Both the position numbers and the translations under genes were made by a program. Shown here piece after piece: positions 40,341 to 50,500 of a stretch of 64,000 nucleotides of DNA. Location: assembly GCF_036227265.1 (NCBI RefSeq), contig NZ_CP109446.1, positions 1,873,501-1,937,500 on the forward strand. Reading direction: 5' to 3'. Source of the stretch: Streptomyces sp. NBC_01476. GTDB taxonomy: Bacteria; Actinomycetota; Actinomycetes; Streptomycetales; Streptomycetaceae. The notes under the pieces were generated by a model, which searched no databases, was not told the origin of the DNA, and worked only from the letters and a program-made list of their open reading frames with translations. Each line of letters opens with the position of its first letter. The first letter of the stretch is position 1.

Positions 40341-40891
40341 AAGTCCAGCGCCACCGCCCAGGTCCGCTTCGCGGCCTGGGCGTCGTAGTCCGGCAGGCCG
40401 GGGTCGGTGTAGAGGTGCCCGGCGCCGTGGTAGCGGTGGATCTCCACGTCCGCGCCCGCCTTCCGCATCCGCAGGTACCAGGCGTTCAGCCAGTCCTCGG
40501 TCTCGAACGGGTCCGGCTCCGCGACGTGCAGCTGCACCGGGATGCCGGTGGCCGCGTCGTCGGTCATGTCCGAGGTGCCGTGCAGGAGCAGCAGCCCGCG
40601 GGCCCGCTCGTCGCCGAGGGCGAGATTCTGCGCCACCGAGCCGCCGAAGGAGAAGCCCGCGTAGACCAGGCCCCGCTCGCTGTACGGGGCCGCGGCGAGC
40701 ACCGCCCGGCGCAGCAGTTCGTCCCGGCCGATCTCGTCCCGGATCGCCAGGCCGTCCTCGACCGTCTCCGCGGTCCGCCCGTCGTAGAGATCGGGTACGC
40801 GGACCTCGTGTCCGGCCTCCCGCAACCGGTCGGCGGCAGCGTACACCGCAGGCCGGAGGCCGTAGGCGGAGTGGAACAGGACGATCGTCAC
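40325..40891 (-). CDS. Dienelactone hydrolase family protein
   Basis: A 188-residue alpha/beta hydrolase of dienelactone-hydrolase type. TIVLFHSAYGLRPAV is at the N terminus. The nucleophile elbow is GFSFGGS, with Ser where classical enzymes have Cys. Later come LLLHGTSD and the histidine in YHGAGHLYTD. The substrate is unknown. GAGGAAG seven bases before GTG fixes the start. It is divergent from the mechanosensitive channel gene. Confidence 0.85.
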   Translation of the reverse strand: MTIVLFHSAYGLRPAVYAAADRLREAGHEVRVPDLYDGRTAETVEDGLAIRDEIGRDELLRRAVLAAAPYSERGLVYAGFSFGGSVAQNLALGDERARGLLLLHGTSDMTDDAATGIPVQLHVAEPDPFETEDWLNAWYLRMRKAGADVEIHRYHGAGHLYTDPGLPDYDAQAAKRTWAVALDFLRDL

Positions 40892-40992
40892 AGGCTTCCT
40901 CGCATCCGTTCGGGTACGTGTCCATGGTGCCTTACCGTGAGGCACGGACCCCCGCGTGCCGCACACGCTGACGTCGACGGATCGAGGTGACG

Positions 40993-42102
40993 ATGGACGG
41001 CGCACTGCGCCCGGTGCTCGTGGTCAGCGTGGCCGTGGCGTTCTCGCTGATCGCCGGCTGGGTCGTGGACCGCTCCCTGCGCCGGGTGGACGCCCGGCAC
41101 CCGGAGACACCGCTGTGGCACCTGCTGCGCCGCTGCGGGATACCGCTCCAGGTGGTGATCCTCAGCGCGATCCTGCGCGGCGGCTACCGCTCCGCGCACT
41201 TCGCCGACGCCCACGCGGCGGACATCGGCCAGGTCCTCGTCCTGGTGCTGATCGGCGCCTCGGCCTGGCTGGTCATCCGGGTCGCCGCCGCCGTCATCGA
41301 CTCCTCCTACGCCCGGTACGCGGCCATCTCGCACGACGTGCCGAAGATCCGCCGGCTGCGGACCCAGCTGACCTTGATCCAGCGGGTGTTCACCGCGGTG
41401 GTGATGGTGATCGCGGTCGCCTCGATGCTCTTCACCTTCCCGGCGATGCGGACCGTGGGCGCCTCGGTGCTGGCCTCTGCGGGCATCATCGGCATCGTCG
41501 CCGGTGTGGCCGCCCAGTCCACGCTGGCCAACCTCTTCGCCGGGCTGCAGATCGCCTTCGGCGACATGGTGCGGATCGGCGACACGGTGGTGGTGGAGGG
41601 CGAGTGGGGCGTGGTCGAGGAGATCACCCTGACCTTTCTGAGCGTCCGCACCTGGGACGAGCGCCGGATCACCATGCCGGTCTCGTACTTCACCAGCAAG
41701 CCGTTCGAGAACTGGTCGCGCGGCGACCCGCGGATGACCGGCACGGTCTTCTTCCACCTGGACCACTCCACACCGGTGGACGCGATGCGCAAGCGGCTGC
41801 TGGAGATCCTGGAGCAGGCCGACGAGTGGGACCGCAGGGCGTGGGGCCTGGTGGTGATCGACACCACACCGACCACCATCCAGATACGGGCACTGGCCAC
41901 CGCCAAGAACGCCGACGACATCTTCAACCTGCGCTGCATCGTGCGGGAGCAGCTGATCGACTGGCTGCGCTGCGAGCACCCGTACGCGCTGCCCCGGATC
42001 AACACCGCGGCGGCGCCCGGCCGCAGGGACGAGGGCCAGGACCGGGGCCGGGCGCCGATGCCCGACTCCAAGGACCTGGGACCGGGGCCCGGCGCCCGCT
42101 GA
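40993..42102 (+). CDS. Small-conductance mechanosensitive channel (MscS family)
   Basis: A 369-residue membrane protein. Four N-terminal helices end in the pore helix ASAGIIGIVAGVAAQSTLAN. The MscS beta domain follows with GLQIAFGDMVRIGDTVVVEGEWGVVEEITLTF and RRITMPVSYF, then a C-terminal alpha/beta part and a disordered tail. It relieves turgor on osmotic downshift. The ATG follows GAGGTGACG. A GTG two codons earlier is an alternative start. Confidence 0.9.
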   Translation: MDGALRPVLVVSVAVAFSLIAGWVVDRSLRRVDARHPETPLWHLLRRCGIPLQVVILSAILRGGYRSAHFADAHAADIGQVLVLVLIGASAWLVIRVAAAVIDSSYARYAAISHDVPKIRRLRTQLTLIQRVFTAVVMVIAVASMLFTFPAMRTVGASVLASAGIIGIVAGVAAQSTLANLFAGLQIAFGDMVRIGDTVVVEGEWGVVEEITLTFLSVRTWDERRITMPVSYFTSKPFENWSRGDPRMTGTVFFHLDHSTPVDAMRKRLLEILEQADEWDRRAWGLVVIDTTPTTIQIRALATAKNADDIFNLRCIVREQLIDWLRCEHPYALPRINTAAAPGRRDEGQDRGRAPMPDSKDLGPGPGAR

Positions 42103-42154
42103 GCCACGAGCGCGGGCCCCGACCCGGACCACGGGCCACGGGCCGCAGGTGTTC

Positions 42155-43747
42155 TTACAGTCCGCGCATCGACCGCAGATCCAGGTGCCGCAGCACCCGG
42201 TCGACGATCTCCGGGTCGTTGCCCGGCTCGCTGCGGGCGGCCAGCACCTCGTGCCGGGCCGCGGAGAGCATGTCCTCCTGGATGCGGCGCAGCGCCTTGA
42301 GCCGGGCCAGCCGCCGCGCGTGACTGCCGCGGCGCTCCTCGTCCACGATGTCCGGCGAGATGCGGGCGCCGACCTCCAGCGCCCGGCGGTAGAGCATCTC
42401 GATCAGCTCCTCGTCCAGTTCCTCATCGCGCTCGATCTGCTTGAGCCTGCTCCTGGCAGCGGTCATCGCCCGTACCGCCAGGGCCCGTTCCAGGTCGTGC
42501 TCGGCCTCGATGTCGCTGCGCACGCCCAGCCGCTTGACCAGCCAGGGCAGGGTGAGCCCCTGCACGACGAGGGTGGCGAGCACCACCGCGAAGGCGATGA
42601 AGAGCAGTTCCTCGCGGGCCGGGAAGCGCCCGTCGTGGTCGGTGGTGAGCGGGATCGCCAGCGCCAGCGCCACCGACGCCACCCCGCGCATCCCCGACCA
42701 CCACATGATGACGGTCTCCCGCCAGGTCATCGGGATGTCCTCGTCCATGTCCCGGAGCGTGTGCAGCCGTCTGGCCACCCATGAGGCCGGCAGCAGATAG
42801 AGCAGCCGCACCCCGACCACGACGGCCACCACCAGGCCCGCGTGCTGCAGCATCTCCCCCCGGTAGCCGGCGCCGACGTTGAAGACGGTGTGCAGTTCCA
42901 GGCCGATCAGGCCGAACGCGATACCGGTGATGAGGGTGTCCACGATCTCCCAGAAGGTGTTGCCCACCAGCCGGGCCTGGACGTCGTCGGCCTCGAAGGC
43001 GTGCTCGGCCAGGAAGAGCGCGGTGGTGAGCACCGCCAGCACCCCCGAGCCGTGGAACTCCTCGGCGAGCGCGTAGGAGGCGAACGGCACCAGCAGCGAC
43101 AGGCCGATCTGCAAGGTGGCGTCGCCGACCACGCCCATCAGCTTGTTGGCGGCCCAGCCGAGCGCCAGCCCGACGGCGACCGCGACCACCGCGGACAGCA
43201 GCAGCTCAAGCGCCGCGTGCGGCAGCGAGAACTCGCCGGAGACCGCCGCCGCGACCGCCACGTGGTAGAGCACGATCGCGGTGACGTCGTTGAAGAGCCC
43301 CTCGCCCTCCAGGATCGAGATCATGCGGCGGGGCAGCCCCAGCGCGCCGGCCACCGCGGTGGCGGCCACCGGGTCGGGCGGCGCGACGAGCGCGCCCAGC
43401 GCGCAGGCGGCGGCCAGCGAGATCCCGGGCACCACCGCGTCGGCGACCGCGGCCACCGCCGCGGTGGTGACGAAGACCAGCCCCACCGCGAGCAGGAGGA
43501 TGGCCCGCTTGTTGGCCGCGAACTGCCGCCAGGAGGTGCGCTGTACGGCCGCGTAGAGCAGCGGGGGCAGCAACAGCGGCAGGATCAGGTCCGGGTCGAT
43601 CCGTACGTTCGGCACGAACGGGATCAGCGCCAGCACACCGCCGAGCAGCGTCATCAGCACCGGCGCCGGCAGTTTCAGCCGGTCGCTGAGCGGCACCACG
43701 ACGATGGCCGCGAGCATGAGCACAAAGAACAGGGCGAGCTGATCCAC
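42155..43747 (-). CDS. Na+/H+ antiporter (CPA1/NhaP type)
   Basis: A 530-residue antiporter with ~12 membrane helices and the CPA1 signature PPDPVAATAVAGALGLP, followed by ILEGEGLFNDVTAIVLY, which holds the ion-binding Asn-Asp. The cytoplasmic C terminus (~395-530) is a long charged helical region (AARSRLKQIERDEELDEEL, RHEVLAARSEPGND) likely to be regulatory. It exchanges protons for Na+ or K+. The GTG start at 43747 lacks a Shine-Dalgarno. CACCCT lies six bases before it. Confidence 0.92.
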   Translation of the reverse strand: MDQLALFFVLMLAAIVVVPLSDRLKLPAPVLMTLLGGVLALIPFVPNVRIDPDLILPLLLPPLLYAAVQRTSWRQFAANKRAILLLAVGLVFVTTAAVAAVADAVVPGISLAAACALGALVAPPDPVAATAVAGALGLPRRMISILEGEGLFNDVTAIVLYHVAVAAAVSGEFSLPHAALELLLSAVVAVAVGLALGWAANKLMGVVGDATLQIGLSLLVPFASYALAEEFHGSGVLAVLTTALFLAEHAFEADDVQARLVGNTFWEIVDTLITGIAFGLIGLELHTVFNVGAGYRGEMLQHAGLVVAVVVGVRLLYLLPASWVARRLHTLRDMDEDIPMTWRETVIMWWSGMRGVASVALALAIPLTTDHDGRFPAREELLFIAFAVVLATLVVQGLTLPWLVKRLGVRSDIEAEHDLERALAVRAMTAARSRLKQIERDEELDEELIEMLYRRALEVGARISPDIVDEERRGSHARRLARLKALRRIQEDMLSAARHEVLAARSEPGNDPEIVDRVLRHLDLRSMRGL

Positions 43748-43804
43748 GCCCGTAGGGTGCCATGTCCATTACGGATGAGGGGCCGTCAATCGCCGGACGG
43801 ACGG

Positions 43805-44341
43805 CTATTTCGTCGCGGCGGTCGCTTCGCTGTCCCGGTTCGTACCGGAGCGCGGCTGCGGGCCGTCCGCGGGGCCGCGGCTGAACTCCCGCCGCATCGC
43901 CCGGTGCACGATCCCGGCGTCCATGAACTCCGGCCCGTAGGCGGTGTACCCGAGCCGCTCGTAGAACGGCAGGGCGTGCACCTGCGCCTCCAGGTAGATC
44001 CCGGCAAGGCCGAGCCGGCCGGCCTCCTCCTCAAGGGCCCGCACCAGCCGGGCGCCGACACCGCCGCCGCGGGCCGCCTTGAGCACGGCGAGCCGGCCGA
44101 GCACCGCCAGCCGCGGGTCGCCGCCGTTCTTCCCGGCGGCGTCCTCGCCGAGCAGCAGCCGGCCGGTGCCGGCGCCTTCGGCCAGCGCGTGCACGGCCCG
44201 GTCGTCCTTGCCGTCCCACTCCAGGTCCGGGGGTACGTCCTGCTCCACCACGAAGACCTCGTGCCGGATCGCGTGCACCTCGGCCATGCCGGCCGGCTCG
44301 TCGGCCGGCACGATCCGCACCACCGGAAAACCGCCGCTCAC
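43805..44341 (-). CDS. GNAT-family N-acetyltransferase
   Basis: A 178-residue acetyltransferase like E. coli ElaA-type proteins: [21 protein letters not shown], the acetyl-CoA motif [20 protein letters not shown], and [19 protein letters not shown] near the end. A ~25-residue disordered tail follows. The substrate is unknown. The GTG start overlaps the rluD stop by 4 bp, so it is coupled to rluD. Confidence 0.88.
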   Translation of the reverse strand: MSGGFPVVRIVPADEPAGMAEVHAIRHEVFVVEQDVPPDLEWDGKDDRAVHALAEGAGTGRLLLGEDAAGKNGGDPRLAVLGRLAVLKAARGGGVGARLVRALEEEAGRLGLAGIYLEAQVHALPFYERLGYTAYGPEFMDAGIVHRAMRREFSRGPADGPQPRSGTNRDSEATAATK

Positions 44342-45279
44342 TCGCTGTCCGCGCGCACGACGTCCAGCGCGTGCTGGAGGTCGGCCGGATAGCCGCTGGC
44401 GAACTCGACCCACTCGCCGTCGGCGGGGTGCTCGAAGCCGAGCCGTACCGCATGCAGCCACTGCCGGGTCAGGCCCAGCCGCTTGGCCATGGTGGGGTCG
44501 GCGCCGTAGGTGAGGTCGCCGACGCACGGGTGCCGGTGGGCGGACATGTGCACCCGGATCTGGTGGGTCCTGCCGGTCTCCAGCTTGATGTCGAGCAGGC
44601 TGGCCGAGCGGAACGCCTCGATCAGGTCGTAGTGGGTGACCGAGGGCTTGCCGTCGGCGGTGACCGCCCACTTGTAGTCGTGCTGCGGGTGCCGGCCGAC
44701 GGGCGCGTCGATGGTGCCGCTCATCGGGTCGGGGTGGCCCTGGACCAGGGCGTGGTAGCGCTTGTCCACCACCCGGTCCCGGAACTGTGCCTTGAGCAGG
44801 GTGTACGCCCGCTCCGACTTGGCCACCACCATCAGCCCGGAGGTGCCGACGTCCAGTCGGTGCACGATGCCCTGGCGCTCGGCGGCGCCCGAGGTGGAGA
44901 TCCGGTAGCCGGCCGCGGCCAGGCCGCCGATCACGGTGGTGCCGGTCCAGCCGGGGCTGGGGTGGGCGGCGACCCCGACCGGCTTGACCACGACGACCAC
45001 GTCGTCGTCGTCGTGGATGATCTCCATGCCCTCGACCGGCTCGGCGACGATCCGGACCGGTTCGGCCGGCGCGGGCATCTCGACTTCGAGCCACGCGCCG
45101 CCGTGCACCCGCTCGGACTTGCCCGCGGCGGAGCCGTCGATGGAGACCTTGCCCGCAGCGGCCAGCTCGGCGGCTTTGGTCCGCGAGAAACCGAACATAC
45201 GGGCGATGGCGGCGTCGACGCGCTCGCCTTCGAGGCCATCGGGAACGGGCAGGGAACGGACTTCGGGAACGGTGCTCAC
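44338..45279 (-). CDS. rluD: Ribosomal large subunit pseudouridine synthase, RluD type
   Basis: A 313-residue RluA/RluD-family synthase. The N-terminal S4 domain ([25 protein letters not shown]) is followed by the catalytic domain with [17 protein letters not shown], whose Asp is the nucleophile, and [23 protein letters not shown]. It modifies uridines in 23S rRNA helix 69 in characterised members. It is in an operon lspA-rluD-GNAT, 18 bp after lspA. Confidence 0.93.
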   Translation of the reverse strand: MSTVPEVRSLPVPDGLEGERVDAAIARMFGFSRTKAAELAAAGKVSIDGSAAGKSERVHGGAWLEVEMPAPAEPVRIVAEPVEGMEIIHDDDDVVVVVKPVGVAAHPSPGWTGTTVIGGLAAAGYRISTSGAAERQGIVHRLDVGTSGLMVVAKSERAYTLLKAQFRDRVVDKRYHALVQGHPDPMSGTIDAPVGRHPQHDYKWAVTADGKPSVTHYDLIEAFRSASLLDIKLETGRTHQIRVHMSAHRHPCVGDLTYGADPTMAKRLGLTRQWLHAVRLGFEHPADGEWVEFASGYPADLQHALDVVRADSE

Positions 45280-45297
45280 CTGATCGAGTATGGCGCC

Positions 45298-46101
45298 TCA
45301 GCCGTGCTGCTTGGTGCCGTCCGGGTCCACACCGCGGAAGGAGAGCAGCACGATCAGCACACCACCGCAGCAGATCGCCGAGTCCGCGAGGTTGAAGACC
45401 GCGAAGTGCTCGGGCGCGATGAAGTCCACCACCCGGCCCTGGAAGCCGCCGGGAGCGCGGAAGACGCGGTCGGTGAGGTTGCCGAAGGCGCCGCCGAGCA
45501 GCAGACCGAGCGCGACCGCCCAGGGCATGCTGTACAGGCGGCGGGAGAGCCGGACGATGACCGCGATGACCCCGACCGCGATCACCGTGAAGACGATCGT
45601 CATGCCCTGGCCGAGACCGAAGGCGGCGCCGGCGTTCCGGATCGCGTCGAAGCGCAGGTAGTGCCCGAAGACATCGATCGGGTCGTGGTGCTCCAGGCTG
45701 TGCACGACCCAGAGCTTGGAGAGCAGGTCGAGGAGGTAGGCGAGCGCGGCGACCCCTATCAGGACCGCGATCCGCCGCCGGCGGGCGGCCGGGTCACGGC
45801 GGGCGCCGCTGCCGGCGGCCTGCTCGGCCCCGAGGCCGCCTCCGTCGGTGCCCGCGGCGGTGTCCGAACCGGCGTTCTCGGACGGGTCCTCGGCGGCGTC
45901 CCCCGCGGCGTCCGCGCCGGCGGCTCCGGACGGACTGCCCGCCCCGGACCGTGCGGCGGCTTCCGAGGCGCTTTCCGGAGCGGGTTCCGGAGCGCTTTCC
46001 GGGGCGGCTTCCGGAGTGGCGGCGTACGGCGACGGGTCGGTGCGCCCCGCCGCCTCGTCCGGCGTGCCCGGTGTGGTGATGGTGCGCTCCGCTTCCGTCA
46101 C
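45298..46101 (-). CDS. lspA: Lipoprotein signal peptidase II with long N-terminal extension
   Basis: LspA removes the signal peptide from diacylated prolipoproteins. The catalytic core occupies ~110-255 with four helices, [24 protein letters not shown], and the two aspartates in [12 protein letters not shown] and [12 protein letters not shown]. Before the core are ~105 residues rich in Ala, Pro, Glu and Ser, with repeats of the type [14 protein letters not shown]. The GTG at 46101 has a good AGGAA site, so the extension seems to be translated. Usual LspA is ~160-200 residues. Confidence 0.93.
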   Translation of the reverse strand: MTEAERTITTPGTPDEAAGRTDPSPYAATPEAAPESAPEPAPESASEAAARSGAGSPSGAAGADAAGDAAEDPSENAGSDTAAGTDGGGLGAEQAAGSGARRDPAARRRRIAVLIGVAALAYLLDLLSKLWVVHSLEHHDPIDVFGHYLRFDAIRNAGAAFGLGQGMTIVFTVIAVGVIAVIVRLSRRLYSMPWAVALGLLLGGAFGNLTDRVFRAPGGFQGRVVDFIAPEHFAVFNLADSAICCGGVLIVLLSFRGVDPDGTKQHG

Positions 46102-46199
46102 GTGAGTTCCTCAGCCGTCGTGCTCCGTACCCGCCAGGCCGAATCCTGACTGCTGACGAGGGTACGGCACAGGCGCGCCGGGGGTCCGCCCGCGGGGTT

Positions 46200-46997
46200 T
46201 CAGCGGCGCTCCTGCCGCTGCTTGTCGTCCAGGCAGAGGACGGCCCGCGGGAACGCCTGCATCCTGGCCTTCCCGATCGGGTTCCCGCACACCTCGCAGA
46301 GACCGTACGTGCCCTCGTCGAGCCGCTGCAGGGCATGGTCGGCCTGGCTCAGCGTCTCGCGGGTGTTGGCGGCCAGCGCCAGCTCGTACTCGCGGGTGAT
46401 GTTCTTGCTGCCGGTGTCGGCCTCGTCACCCGTGCTGTCCCCCGAGTCCCGCATCAGGCCCGCGACGGCTGCCTCGGACGCGACCAGCTCGGACTTCAGC
46501 CGCTCGACCTCGGCCAGCAGGTCGGACCTGGCCTCCTCCACCTCCTCGGGCGTCCAGGGGTCCTCGCCGGGGAGGACGGCCAGGGTGCCCGGTTGCGCCG
46601 CGATACGGGCGGCGGGGACCGGGGACCCCGATGTCGCGGCCGAGTCGGCCACGGTCTTCTTCGCTGCCACCTTGCGGGCTCCTGTCTTCTTCGCGGCCGC
46701 GGCTTTCCCGGCCGCGGCCGTCCTGGCCGGCGCCTTCTTCGCTGGCGCCTTCTTCACGGCCTTCTTGGCCGTGTCCTTGCGGGCCGGACTCCGCCGGCCC
46801 GCGCCGGTGCCGGCCGGGCTCGTCGTCGAGCCGTCGGCGGCCGGTCCGGCCCCGGCGGCCTCGGCCTCCGTGCCGGACCCGGCGGTCCTGCCCGCCGGTT
46901 TCCCGCCCGCGGCGTTCGCCGCGGGTTTCTTCCGCGCCGCCTTCGCGGCCGGCGCCTTCTTCTTCGTCGCGCCCCTCACCGTCTTCTCTGCGGCCAT
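46200..46997 (-). CDS. DksA/TraR-type zinc-finger protein with altered finger
   Basis: A 265-residue protein. Residues 1-~115 are a Lys/Ala-rich tail (AKKAVKKAPAKKAPARTA) like histone H1 or HupS tails, able to bind DNA. A coiled-coil segment follows (VEEARSDLLAEVERLKSEL), then a DksA/TraR finger with Cys234, Cys237 and Cys255. The position expected for the fourth cysteine (258) is Asp (LCLDDKQRQERR). DksA relatives act on RNA polymerase, and a role in transcription or nucleoid binding is likely. It is divergent from ileS and upstream of lspA. Confidence 0.85.
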   Translation of the reverse strand: MAAEKTVRGATKKKAPAAKAARKKPAANAAGGKPAGRTAGSGTEAEAAGAGPAADGSTTSPAGTGAGRRSPARKDTAKKAVKKAPAKKAPARTAAAGKAAAAKKTGARKVAAKKTVADSAATSGSPVPAARIAAQPGTLAVLPGEDPWTPEEVEEARSDLLAEVERLKSELVASEAAVAGLMRDSGDSTGDEADTGSKNITREYELALAANTRETLSQADHALQRLDEGTYGLCEVCGNPIGKARMQAFPRAVLCLDDKQRQERR

Positions 46998-47255
46998 GGC
47001 GGCGACCCCTTCACCTCGGTGATCTTGTTCGCGAATCGTGCCGGAACGGTAAATCGGCCGTGGACCCGCGGCAACGGGGGCACGCTGCCTGGCCGACCCG
47101 GCCGCCCAGGGGCAGACAGGTCTCCATCCGTTGTGCCCAGCTCACCGTGAGGTATTCCGGCCCGCCGCCCGGACCATGCCGGAAAGCCGCCATTCGGGTC
47201 TGCGGGCCACCCCGGGCGGCCGGACAAGCGGTCGGCCGCGACGCGTCCGGCGCCG

Positions 47256-47261
47256 TACACT
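47256..47261 (+). promoter_or_regulatory. Candidate -10 hexamer of ileS
   Basis: TACACT lies a few bases before the first conserved T-box sequence (AGCGAAAGGCATGGATGGGA). No good -35 was found. Confidence 0.5.
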
Positions 47262-47266
47262 GACCC

Positions 47267-47545
47267 GTAGCGAAAGGCATGGATGGGACGAGTAGTGCCG
47301 CACGCAGCCAAGAGCGACCCGGGGACGGTGGAAGCCCGGGGGTGTGCGCGGTGCGAAGATCACCCCGGAGCCGCCGGAAGAAAGCCCCCGGGCGAGTAGA
47401 ACCGGCTTCGCGGCCCCTAATGAGGGGGCGGCGCGCGTCCGCGAGGACACCGAGCGCCGCCAAGGAGGGTGGTACCGCGGGAGCACCTCGCTCTCGTCCC
47501 TCCGACGGAAGTACGCGACAAGCGACAAGCGTCCGCCGGAGGAAT
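47267..47545 (+). promoter_or_regulatory. T-box riboswitch (isoleucine), translational type
   Basis: The leader holds GATGGGACGAGTAG of stem I, the specifier codon ATC in GAAGATCACC (47359-47361) and the T-box AGGGTGGTACCGCG (47466-47479). CCCTCC at 47498-47503 can pair with GGAGGG at 47464-47469 (antisequestrator). The overlapping CCTCCGACGG (47499-47508) can instead pair with CCGCCGGAGG (47533-47542), which contains the ileS Shine-Dalgarno. Uncharged tRNA-Ile should favour the first fold and open the ribosome site. There is no terminator-like U run, so control is probably on translation, as known for actinobacterial ileS. Confidence 0.92.
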
Positions 47546-47554
47546 CAGGTCCCG

Positions 47555-50500
47555 ATGAACACCCCGAGCCAGCCGCAGTACCGCCAGGTGCCCGCACAGG
47601 TCGACCTGCCCGCCCTCGAACACGAGGTGCTGGCGCTGTGGAACGAGCGCAAGACCTTCGCCCGCTCGGTCGAGCAGACCGAGGGCCTGCCGGACTGGGT
47701 CTTCTACGAGGGCCCGCCCACCGCCAACGGCATGCCCGGCGCCCACCACATCGAGGCCCGCGTCTTCAAGGACGTCTTCCCGCGCTTCAAGACGATGCAG
47801 GGACACCATGTGACCCGCAAGGCCGGCTGGGACTGCCACGGCCTGCCGGTCGAGCTGGCCGTGGAGAAGGAGCTGGGCTTCACCGGCAAGCAGGACATCG
47901 AGGCGTACGGCATCGCCGAGTTCAACGCGAAGTGCCGCGAGTCGGTGACCCGGCACACCGACGCCTTCGCCGAGCTGACCGAGCGCATGGGCTACTGGGT
48001 GGACCTGGAGGACGCCTACCGGACCATGGACCCCTCCTACATCGAGTCCGTGTGGTGGTCGCTCCAGCAGATCTTCGGCAAGGGCCTGCTGGTCCAGGAC
48101 TACCGGGTGGCCCCCTGGTGTCCCCGCGACCAGACCAGCCTCTCCGACCACGAGCTGGCGCAGGGCTACGAGAACATCGTCGACCCGTCGGTCTATGTGC
48201 GCTTCCCGCTGACCTCGGGCCCGCTGGCCGGTCAAGCGGCACTGCTGGTGTGGACCACCACCCCCTGGACGCTGGTCTCCAACACCGCGGTGGCCGCGCA
48301 CCCGGACGTCACCTACGTCGTCGCCACCGACGGCACCGAGCAGCTGGTCGTCGCCGAGCAGCTGGTCGGCAAGGCGCTGGGCGAAGGATGGACGCCGACC
48401 GGGCAGACCTTCACCGGGCGCGAGATGGAGCGCTGGACATACCAGCGGCCGTTCGCCTTCGTCGACATCCCGGACGCGCACTATGTGCTCAACGCCGAGT
48501 ACGTCACCACCGAGGACGGCACCGGTCTGGTCCACCAGTCCCCCGCCTTCGGCGAGGAGGACCTCAAAGCCTGCCGCGCCTACGGCCTGCCGGTGGTCAA
48601 CCCGGTGCGCCTGGACGGCACCTTCGAGCCCGAGGTGCCGCTGGTCGGCGGGGTCTTCTTCAAGAAGGCCGACGAGGCGCTGGTCGCCGAGCTGGCGGCC
48701 ACCGGACGGCTCTTCCGGCACGTGCCCTACGAGCACAGCTACCCGCACTGCTGGCGCTGCCACACCGCGCTGCTCTACTACGCCCAGCCGTCCTGGTACA
48801 TCAGGACCACCGCGGTCAAGGACGCGCTGCTGCGGGAGAACGAGCGGACCAACTGGTACCCGGAGAACGTCAAGCACGGCCGCTACGGCGACTGGCTCGA
48901 CAACAACGTCGACTGGGCGCTGTCCCGCAACCGCTACTGGGGCACCCCGCTGCCCATCTGGCGCTGTGCCGACGGCCACCTGACCTGCGTCGGCTCGCTC
49001 ACCGAACTCTCCGAGCTGACCGGCGCCGACCAGTCCGGGCTCGACCCGCACCGCCCCTTCATCGACGCGGTCACCTTCCCCTGCCCGACCTGCTCGGCCA
49101 CCGCGACCCGGGTACCCGAAGTGATCGACGCCTGGTACGACTCGGGCTCGATGCCGTTCGCGCAGTGGGGCTACCCGTACCGCAACAAGGACGTCTTCGA
49201 GCGGACGTACCCGGCGCAGTTCATCTCCGAGGCGATCGACCAGACCCGCGGCTGGTTCTACACGCTGATGGCGATTGGCACGGTGGTCTTCGACCGGTCG
49301 TCGTACGAGAACGTGGTCTGCCTCGGCCACATCCTCGCCGAGGACGGCCGCAAGATGTCCAAGCACCTGGGCAACATCCTGCAGCCGATCCCGCTGATGG
49401 ACCAGCACGGGGCCGACGCGGTCCGCTGGTTCATGGCGGCCGGCGGCTCCCCGTGGGCGGCCCGCCGGGTCGGCCACAACACCATCCAGGAAGTGGTCCG
49501 CAAGACCCTGCTCACCTACTGGAACACGGTCGCCTTCCAGGCGCTGTACGCCCGCACCGCGGGCTGGGCGCCGAGCGCGGCCGACCCGGCGCTCGGGGAG
49601 CGCCCGCTGCTCGACCGCTGGCTGGCCGGTGAGCTCAACGTGCTGGTGCGGGACGTCACGCAGGCGCTGGAGTCCTTCGACACCCAGCGCGCCGGCAAGC
49701 TGCTCTCCGCCTTCGTGGACGACCTCTCCAACTGGTACGTGCGCAGGTCCCGGCGGCGGTTCTGGCAGGGGGACGCGGCGGCGCTGCGGACCCTGCACGA
49801 CGTGGTCGAGACGGTGACCCGGCTGATGGCGCCGCTGGTGCCGTTCATCACCGAGCGGGTCTGGCAGGACCTGGTGGTCCCGGTCGTGCCGGACGCGCCC
49901 GACTCCGTGCATCTGGCCTCCTGGCCCGAGGTGGCGGCGGACCGGATCGACCCGGCGCTGTCCGAACGGATGCATTTGGTGCGGCGGCTGGTGGAACTGG
50001 GCCGCGCGACCCGGGCGGAGTCCGGGGTCAAGACCCGGCAGCCGCTGTCGCGGGCGCTGGTCGCCGCGGCGGGCTTCGGGGAGCTCTCGGAGGAGTTGCG
50101 GGCGCAGGTCGCCGAGGAGCTGAACGTCTCCACGCTGGCCTCGCTCTCCGAGGTGGGCGGTTCGCTCGTCGACACCTCGGCGAAGGCGAACTTCCGGGCG
50201 CTGGGGAAGCGGTTCGGCAAGGGGGTCCAGGCGGTCGCCGCGGCGGTGGCCGCGGCGGACGCGGCGGCGTTGTCGGCGGACCTGCGCGAACACGGCAAGG
50301 CGACGGTCACCGTCGACGGGGACGTGGTGACTCTCACACCGGACGAGGTGATCATCACCGAAACCCCGCGCGAGGGCTGGTCGGTCGCCTCCGACTCCGG
50401 CGCGACGGTCGCCCTCGACCTGGACATCACCCCGGCCCTCCGCCTGGCGGGCCTGGCCCGCGACGCGATCCGGCTGATCCAGGAGGCCCGGAAAAACTCG

